DNA of 10,365 nucleotides from Hyphomicrobium_A sp035517115 (GTDB lineage Bacteria; Pseudomonadota; Alphaproteobacteria; Rhizobiales; Hyphomicrobiaceae), in the NCBI GenBank assembly GCA_035517115.1, contig DATIZL010000173.1, positions 1 through 10,365 on the forward strand, given 5' to 3'. This document shows positions 6,335 to 10,365 of this stretch, piece by piece. The notes below the pieces were generated by a model. It was not told where the DNA came from. It ran no database searches and saw nothing but the letters and a program-made list of their open reading frames with translations. Position numbers and translations under genes: made by a program. Numbering within the stretch: the stretch's first letter is position 1; each line of letters starts with the position of its first letter.

Positions 6335-6373
6335 GCCCCGCGGCGGCCCCCCCCTCTGCGGGGCTTTTCTTTT
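6335..6373 (+). terminator. Intrinsic terminator T6, long loop
   Basis: GCCCCGC (6335-6341) and GCGGGGC (6358-6364) enclose a 16-base C-rich loop, followed by TTTTCTTTT. It appears to be a T1-like hairpin with an enlarged loop. Confidence 0.75.
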
Positions 6374-6502
6374 GGTGGTCGCGGCGGTTGGCGTCCCGGG
6401 GTCACGGGGTCCGGGGCACCGAGCGATCATCGCACCGCCGCGCCGGGCGGCAGACTACCACAAATCTACTTGGCGAGCGGGCGACGAGCTGGCGGCGGCG
6501 GT

Positions 6503-6523
6503 GGCGCGCAAACCCGGAACGCC
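6503..6523 (+). repeat. 21-bp direct repeat, copy 2
   Basis: Identical to 5877-5897. The frame reads AGDELAAAVARKPGTP before TAG 6525-6527. No start codon with ribosome binding site is evident upstream, so it is a gene-end remnant. Confidence 0.85.
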
Positions 6524-6656
6524 ATAGGCGGGCAGCGCAGCGATCTCGTTGAAGGTCTGCCAATTGGCAGAGCTGCCGAAATGCTGAAGGCGAGCGATCA
6601 GTCGCGCGTGGGCGCCGAGCCGCTGTTGGCCTGATACTTCCCTGATACACCCTTCA

Positions 6657-6687
6657 GCCTCGCCCTCACCCGGCGGGGCTTTTCTTT
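6657..6687 (+). terminator. Intrinsic terminator T7
   Basis: GCCTCGCC (6657-6664) pairs with GGCGGGGC (6672-6679) through one G-U pair and is followed by TTTTCTTT. Confidence 0.75.
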
Positions 6688-6764
6688 GCCATCGGTATGG
6701 GATGGGTATGCAATCCATTGGGATAGGGCTTGACCCGATACCAGCCGATTCGCTGAATCCGGCC

Positions 6765-7004
6765 ATGCCTTCCTTCGAACTCGACCCTCGCGAGGTCGAC
6801 CGCTTCGTCCGCCCCTTGGGACAGCGGGCGGAGCTTGTCTATCGGCTGGCAATCCGCGGACTATGCGAGCGTTGCCGAGGTGATCGGCAGTTCCGGGAGC
6901 GGACGGAGGTGCTAATAGCGCGCTACCGCAAATATCTGCCGCAGCTGCTCAAAGAGGCGGAGAAGCTTAGCGCAGAGCTGATGGCGTCGGTGGCGGGGCG
7001 GTAG
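6765..7004 (+). CDS. Small helical protein, PRE-motif family, intact copy
   Basis: The 79-residue protein reads MPSFELDPREVDRFVRPLG, then LVYRLAIRGLCERCRGD (CxxC at about residues 35-38), and ends in a long helix, LPQLLKEAEKLSAELM. I prefer ATG 6765 over the in-frame ATG at 6702, because the 5172 copy begins at the same point (MPNLEIDPRE). A frameshifted paralogue sits at 7485-7202 on the other strand with the same RLAIRGLC(E/D)RCRGD core. The paired cysteines could bind metal only with partners, perhaps as a dimer. It ends 13 bases from the convergent gene at 7018. Function unknown. Confidence 0.78.
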   Translation: MPSFELDPREVDRFVRPLGQRAELVYRLAIRGLCERCRGDRQFRERTEVLIARYRKYLPQLLKEAEKLSAELMASVAGR

Positions 7005-7017
7005 GGCGACGCGCGTC

Positions 7018-7221
7018 CTAGGCCTCGCGTACGAACCGCCAACCGCTCCCGGCGAGCATCTGCTTCGCGTTGGTCCCCAACGGAGTCCCGTCGAGAAATT
7101 TGACTTCTACGTCGTCGGCCGAGACGTTGATGACTATTGCATCCTGGAATTGCTTCTTGCTCACGGGATGCGTTCCTGCCCACACCTGACCGAGCTTCAC
7201 TCTATCCGGCACTCCAACCAT
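7018..7221 (-). CDS. Small beta-rich hypothetical protein
   Basis: This 67-residue protein reads MVGVPDRVKLGQVWAGTHPV, then FQDAIVINVSADDVEVKFLDG and a GSGWRFVREA end. The opening GQVWA followed by a run of strands recalls a small SH3-like or KOW-like barrel seen in short phage and island proteins; this is resemblance only. It has an excellent purine-rich ribosome binding site (GGAGGGAGG) just before ATG 7221. It overlaps the end of the upstream minus-strand gene by about 20 bases, so it is probably the last gene of the minus-strand cluster starting near 8698. Confidence 0.78.
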   Translation of the reverse strand: MVGVPDRVKLGQVWAGTHPVSKKQFQDAIVINVSADDVEVKFLDGTPLGTNAKQMLAGSGWRFVREA

Positions 7222-7485
7222 CTAGGCCTCCCTCCTCCGTCAGCTCCGCCGCCAGCGCGCGCGCCTCGGCGAGCAGCTCGGCCAGCTCGGCGGCGAAGCG
7301 CTTCGTAAGCGCGTCGGTTCTTGCGGTGAATGCCTTGTCGCCGCGGCAGCGGTCGCAGAGGCCGCGGATGGCGAGCCGATAACCAGCTCCCGGCGCGGGT
7401 CGAGCTCGGCGACGAACTCGCCGACCTCGCGCGGGTGCAGCTCGAAGCGCTTCAAGGCCTCATCGCGAGATGTCGATGATTTCAT
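7202..7485 (-). pseudogene. PRE-motif paralogue, frameshifted
   Basis: ATG 7485 starts MKSSTSRDEALKRFELHPRE and then VGEFVAELDPRREL. The frame then slips at about 7380-7383. With one base restored (minus-strand GTTATCGG read as GTTTATCGG, as in the paralogue) it continues VYRLAIRGLCDRCRGDKAF, ends in a long alanine/leucine-rich helix and stops at TAG 7204-7202. The result is about 94 residues and aligns end to end with the 79-residue protein at 6765-7004. Its ATG overlaps the stop of the TIR-like gene as ATGA, so the two were probably translated together. Confidence 0.75.
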
Positions 7486-8698
7486 GACGGCGACGGCAAT
7501 CCAGCCGCGCGGGCTATATGAGACAGAAGCGGTGCGAGCAGCGTTGCCGCCTCGATGGTCCCTCCGGCACCTTCTCCGAGACCGCCTCGTTGAAACGGTA
7601 ACGGTCAAGGGTCAGGCCACAACAGGGTTCATCCTCCACATAGCGGCGGACGAAGCCCTGAAGCAGCCTCATTCCTTTGACGCCCGTGAGGCTCACCATG
7701 ACGGCGAAGGGCGGGCCAGCCCAAAGAGGCTGAGCGATTCCACGTAGCGCGCGGCATAAGTCGAGATCATCGACCGCAGCTTCGGGAACTCGATGGCGAC
7801 ACCTCCGCCTACGGTCAGCAAGCGACCCGCCGCCACTGCCTCGACCGAGCCAGATTGGGCAACCAGTACATAGGCGCGCTGCGGGGCCCTTAGCCCGTCA
7901 CCGTTCGAGCCTGTGAGCAGTCCATCGTATCCGACCCGCCAATCTCGCGGGCGATCGTCGGCGATCGGGGGGAAGCGGCCGGGGCTGTTGCAAATCGCGT
8001 CTAGCGAACCGGCGGGCCGCCCGTCCGTCGCGCTGAAGGGGACGACGTGCATCACGAGCCTCGGGCCGTCGGGTAAGCCTACGGGGGCGGCGCTGGCGGT
8101 GATCTGGGCAACGCGCTCGTCATGGAATTGTGTTACGCGGGCGACGATCGCAGCGCGATCGTCCTCGGTTGGGGCCGCCGATAGATTGTCGAGGCGCAGC
8201 CTGATCGCCTCCTTCAGCGCGGGGACGATGGCGTCCTCGGCCGCCCGCCGCGTCGCGCCTCCGGCGTGGTCGGCGAGGTCGTAGTAGATCGGACCGCGCC
8301 GATGCTTCAGATCGAAGGGCAGCCCCTCGCGGTCGCCGTGCGCGCGGTTCATGACCATCACGAGGCCGGCATCGCCGAGCGCATTCAGCGCGTAGCCAAG
8401 CTCGATGCCGACATTCGGGTTGATGACCGGCTTGCCGTTGTCCGCCTTGCCGATCAGGGGTCACGTCCGCCACGAACACGGCGCTCTCGAGAATCTTTGA
8501 CAGGATGACGTCGGCGATGCCGGGCGAGCCGGCGACCCCCTTGGTGTCGTGGTCGAGTTCCGGCCGCTCCGCCATCTCGAACTCGACCTCAGCGTGCAGC
8601 TCCTTGATCGCCCGCTGGAGGGCGTCCCGCAGGAAGTACCGCCCGTTCCTCTCCTCGCGGTCGCTCTGCCAGCTGTAAAAGACCTCAGCGTTGCTCGC
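7482..8698 (-). pseudogene. TIR-like protein with C-terminal domain, three frameshifts and no canonical start
   Basis: Joining three frames gives about 405 residues. The first part (AEVFYSWQSD, then TKGVAGSPGIADVILSKI, AVFVADVT, NPNVGIELGYAL and LPFDLKHRRGPI) has the strand-helix order of TIR-like or nucleoside-deoxyribosyltransferase-like domains. The Glu of GIELGYAL (codon 8403-8401, about residue 99) sits where NADase or hydrolase members carry their catalytic Glu. The later part (RLVMHVVPFS, DGLLTGSNGD, RAYVLVAQSGSVEAVA, FAVMVSLTGVKGMRLLQG, ending ARAAGLPSPS) resembles a C-terminal module that I recall in such proteins and in AlbA/Schlafen-like proteins. The breaks are one extra G at 8457-8460, one missing G at 7709-7711 and one missing C at 7560-7562. 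No ATG, GTG or TTG lies in frame upstream of YSWQSD. GCG at 8698 sits behind GGGAGG and may be a mutated start; the first ATG is 8575. A degraded or mis-sequenced defence effector is my best reading. Confidence 0.75.
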
Positions 8699-8766
8699 TC
8701 GCCTCCCGCGGCGGCCCGAAGCGGCAGCGCTTCGCCGCTGACTCGCCCGAAGATATGCGATTTTCG

Positions 8767-8997
8767 TTATTTCCAGTCGTCGCCAAATAACACATCGCGC
8801 TCATACCGCGCGGACTTCAACGACCGTCCGCGCACGTCCCGACGCCGCGATATCACGCTGCGGAACTCGTCCGACCACACCGCTACTCAGCTCGAGCGGT
8901 TCTCAATTCCCCATAGCAGTTGCCCGCGGCACCGCCGTGCCACTCCTGCCCGCGGTTTCCTCCCCTGAGGCTTCTCGGACGCCTGCCGATCGAGCAT
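8767..8997 (-). other. Possible small gene upstream of the TIR-like gene, interrupted by a stop
   Basis: One minus-strand frame runs from ATG 8997 (MLDRQASEKPQGRKPRAG) to TGA 8889-8887. It resumes with VAVWSDEFRSVISRRRD and RSLKSARYERDVLFGDDWK, to TAA 8769-8767. The second half looks like a genuine C-terminal end, and GTG 8880 could also start it alone (37 residues). I recognise no family. Its 5' end overlaps one arm of the inverted repeat at 8968-8988. It precedes the TIR-like gene by about 68 bases on the same strand and could be its partner or a leftover. Confidence 0.28.
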
Positions 8998-9036
8998 GCG
9001 GCGCCGTCTCAGCCGCGGCAGGCATCCGAGAACCCT
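8968..9036. repeat. Long inverted repeat (two 21-bp arms)
   Basis: TTCTCGGACGCCTGCCG (8972-8988) and CGGCAGGCATCCGAGAA (9016-9032) are inverted copies with one mismatch. Including the next bases (8968-8971 and 9033-9036) gives 21-bp arms with two mismatches around a 27-base centre. No T-tract follows on the plus strand until 9062-9068, so it is not a standard terminator. It could be the two ends of a small element, an operator or a recombination site. Confidence 0.75.
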
Positions 9037-9052
9037 AACATGGGGCTCTTAA

Positions 9053-9058
9053 TGTCAA
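9053..9058 (-). promoter_or_regulatory. Possible minus-strand promoter -35 (TTGACA)
   Basis: A perfect TTGACA lies on the minus strand, pointing toward the inverted repeat and the TIR-like cluster. A -10 box is poor: TAGGGT after 15 bases is the nearest. The inverted-repeat arm begins in the -10 zone, so binding there could regulate the cluster. Weak evidence. Confidence 0.3.
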
Positions 9059-9425
9059 GGAGTTTTTTTGCCGATGATGACGGGCCTACTTTCAGTTCCG
9101 GGCGCCGTCGTCGGTAGCCCGTTCTTGTAGCGTCGGGTCAAACGGCTTCGCGCTCACGGAATGGAGCGCCGGTCGATCCGAGGGAGCTCGCCATCGGGCA
9201 CCTTGCGATACCGCGACCTAACATTCGGTAGATCCCGAGGGATCCCACCATGAAGCGCCATGCGCTTCGGCAACGGCGAAGCTCCGAGACGACGGATCCA
9301 TTCTTAACAACGGCATGGAAGCCAAGGGTTCTCTCGGTCGCCGCCGCCTCGGATTGAGACCGGCACACCGCTTACGAAGCGGTCGCCGGAGCGAGCGTTT
9401 TATCTCTTCTCACTTCCCGGACGGC
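9059..9425. other. Apparently non-coding region downstream of the IS110 transposase
   Basis: No convincing gene. It holds two hairpins. GATCC-CGAG-GGATC is at 9231-9244, flanked by GGT/ACC. ACCGCTT-ACG-AAGCGGT is at 9367-9383, 43 bases beyond the transposase stop. One IS110 element end should lie in this stretch. A minus-strand frame at 9138-9368 has no ribosome binding site or recognisable motif and I do not accept it. In elements of the IS1111 group the guide RNA lies on this side of the gene, but I cannot identify one. Confidence 0.4.
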
Positions 9426-10365
9426 TCATGCCGCCGGACGCATTACGACGCCTTGCAGCACCTCCCCGATTGTTGCCATGCGCCAGAGCGCGATAAGGAG
9501 CTTGCGGGCGAGCGCCACGATCAGCGTCTTGCGCAGGCGCGGAGCCCCCTCGACCCGGGCCTTGAACCAAAGCGTCAGAGCGCTCTCCTTCTGGAATGTC
9601 AGCCAGCGCCAAGCGAGCTGGATCATGCCGCGACGGACGCGGGCATTGCCGGCCTTGGCGAGCCCCTTCTCGCGCCGCCGCTTGCCGCTCTCGTCGGGCG
9701 ACCCGGTGATCCCGGCGTAGCGGGCCACGGCGCGGCGATCGCGCAGACGCCGGGTCATCACCTCGTTCACCAGCATATCCGCCGTCTCGATGCCGAGACC
9801 AAGGACCCGGGCGAGTAGGCGGATCATCGCGTGGGGCCCGTTGTCCGGGGCAGCCTCGATGCGCTCGAGCCGCGTTTGCTCAATCGCGGCGATCCGCTGG
9901 CGCAGCATGGCGAGCCGCGCCATGTCGCGCTCGAGCTCGGCCATCGTGTTGGGCGGGATGGCCACGCCTTCTGGGATCCGCACCGAACCGAGCTTCTTCG
10001 GGGCCGAACGCAGGTGCGGCTTGAAGCCGTGGGCGCCGAGGCGTGCCATGTTGGCCTTCATCCGGTTGATGATGCGCGTGCGCTCCGCCACCAGGGCCTC
10101 GCGTTCGCGCCCTGGACGGCGCGCGTCTTCCGCTTCGATGGTCGGTACGGCGACCATGGAGCAGTGGCCGCGCTCGCCGCGCAGCCAGCCCAGGAAGACG
10201 CGCAACAGCATCTCGGCGTCAACACGGTCGGTCTTGGGCCGCCGCTTCTCGCGCGAGACCGCGACCGAGGTCGAATGGATCACGTGCGTCTCGATGCCGC
10301 GGTTCTCAAGCCAGCGCGCGAGCCAGAAGCCGTCGCGGCCGGCCTCGTAGCTAACGGCGATGCGA
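9426..10365 (-). CDS. IS110-family transposase, 5' end outside the window
   Basis: The frame is open from the right edge (RIAVSYEAGRDGFWLARWLE) to TGA 9428-9426, about 313 residues. GTG 10283 is only an internal codon. KTDRVDAEMLLR belongs to the N-terminal RuvC-like DEDD domain and contains the paired aspartates typical of it. A long helical spacer follows (ALVAERTRIINRMKANMARL). The C-terminal Transposase_20 part has a helix-hairpin-helix-like LARVLGLGIETADMLVNE and then YAGITGSPDESGKRR, the conserved region that carries the serine in this family. Such enzymes use an RNA-guided, DEDD-plus-serine recombination. About 50-70 N-terminal residues are missing by window truncation. No frameshift is seen here. 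Confidence 0.93.
   Translation of the reverse strand, partial: RIAVSYEAGRDGFWLARWLENRGIETHVIHSTSVAVSREKRRPKTDRVDAEMLLRVFLGWLRGERGHCSMVAVPTIEAEDARRPGREREALVAERTRIINRMKANMARLGAHGFKPHLRSAPKKLGSVRIPEGVAIPPNTMAELERDMARLAMLRQRIAAIEQTRLERIEAAPDNGPHAMIRLLARVLGLGIETADMLVNEVMTRRLRDRRAVARYAGITGSPDESGKRRREKGLAKAGNARVRRGMIQLAWRWLTFQKESALTLWFKARVEGAPRLRKTLIVALARKLLIALWRMATIGEVLQGVVMRPAA

Larger units (their letters stand above)
5801..6764 (+). other. Terminator and repeat array between small genes
   Basis: From the end of the membrane-protein gene to ATG 6765 I find no convincing complete gene. The stretch holds six terminator hairpins (T2-T7). It also holds repeated fragments: a 21-bp identical sequence at 5877-5897 and 6503-6523 encoding ARKPGTP, CCGCTGTTGTCAG at 5908 and 6184 (each followed by a variant of AAGGTC), and a GAGC(T/C)GCTGTTGG variant at 6107 and 6617. 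It looks like the 3' ends of several related small genes left after repeated duplication and deletion. ORFs crossing the hairpins (for example 6190-6552) are not credible. Confidence 0.6.

Noticed and set aside
5993..6552. Open frames running across T2-T6 (5993-6202, 6190-6552, 6305-6634)
   Set aside because: They translate through terminator hairpins and T-tracts and have no ribosome binding site or protein-like composition.
7484..7747. 87-codon plus-strand frame
   Set aside because: It is opposite the C-terminal part of the TIR-like gene, whose frame-corrected reading is far more coherent.
9138..9368. 76-codon minus-strand frame between the IS110 gene and the inverted repeat
   Set aside because: No recognisable motif or ribosome binding site, and an alternative frame over the same bases looks equally protein-like.
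1..10365. CRISPR array
   Set aside because: The only tandem repeats are coding 24-mers without spacers; the hairpin repeats are irregularly spaced and end in T-tracts.

Overview
The window is GC-rich, with alphaproteobacterial-style small proteins, integrase and insertion sequences. It most resembles a Hyphomicrobiales accessory region (Methylobacterium or Bradyrhizobium type). That placement rests on recalled family resemblance only. No rRNA, tRNA, CRISPR array or housekeeping gene is visible. It reads as a mobile or phage-derived island bracketed by two insertion sequences.

Layout. At 1-72 is the stump of an interrupted gene. At 73-1616 is an IS5-family element with 21-bp terminal inverted repeats and a frameshifted transposase. 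At 1617-2343 is a regulatory region with a sigma70-like promoter, a tiny ORF coupled by an ATGA overlap to an excisionase-like HTH protein, and two pairs of TGTCYAC repeats in front of an integrase. At 2344-3837 is a chimeric ORF: the front of a tyrosine recombinase, without its catalytic domain, runs in frame into a phage-like tail. Decayed phage-like fragments follow to about 4321. At 4334-4856 are two small genes on the minus strand, one FlbD-like. At 5172-7004 on the plus strand are four small genes, including a protein with 24-bp coding repeats, two small membrane proteins and a cysteine-containing helical protein. Among them are seven closely related GCCCCGC/GCGGGGC terminator hairpins.

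At 8698-7018 (minus strand) is a tightly packed cluster. A TIR-like protein of about 400 residues, starting with a YSWQSD motif and carrying a separate C-terminal domain, is followed by an ATGA-overlapping small gene and then a 67-aa small gene. The small gene is a paralogue of the plus-strand protein at 6765-7004. At 8767-9058 are a weak ORF, a long inverted repeat and a possible minus-strand promoter. At 9426-10365 (minus strand) is an IS110-family transposase cut by the window edge.

The most striking global feature is frameshifts. At least six genes read cleanly only if single bases are added or removed, mostly in short homopolymer runs. Either the island is decaying or the sequence carries uncorrected indel errors. 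Correcting the indels restores a long TIR-like candidate defence gene, the most interesting element here, although its canonical start codon is also missing.
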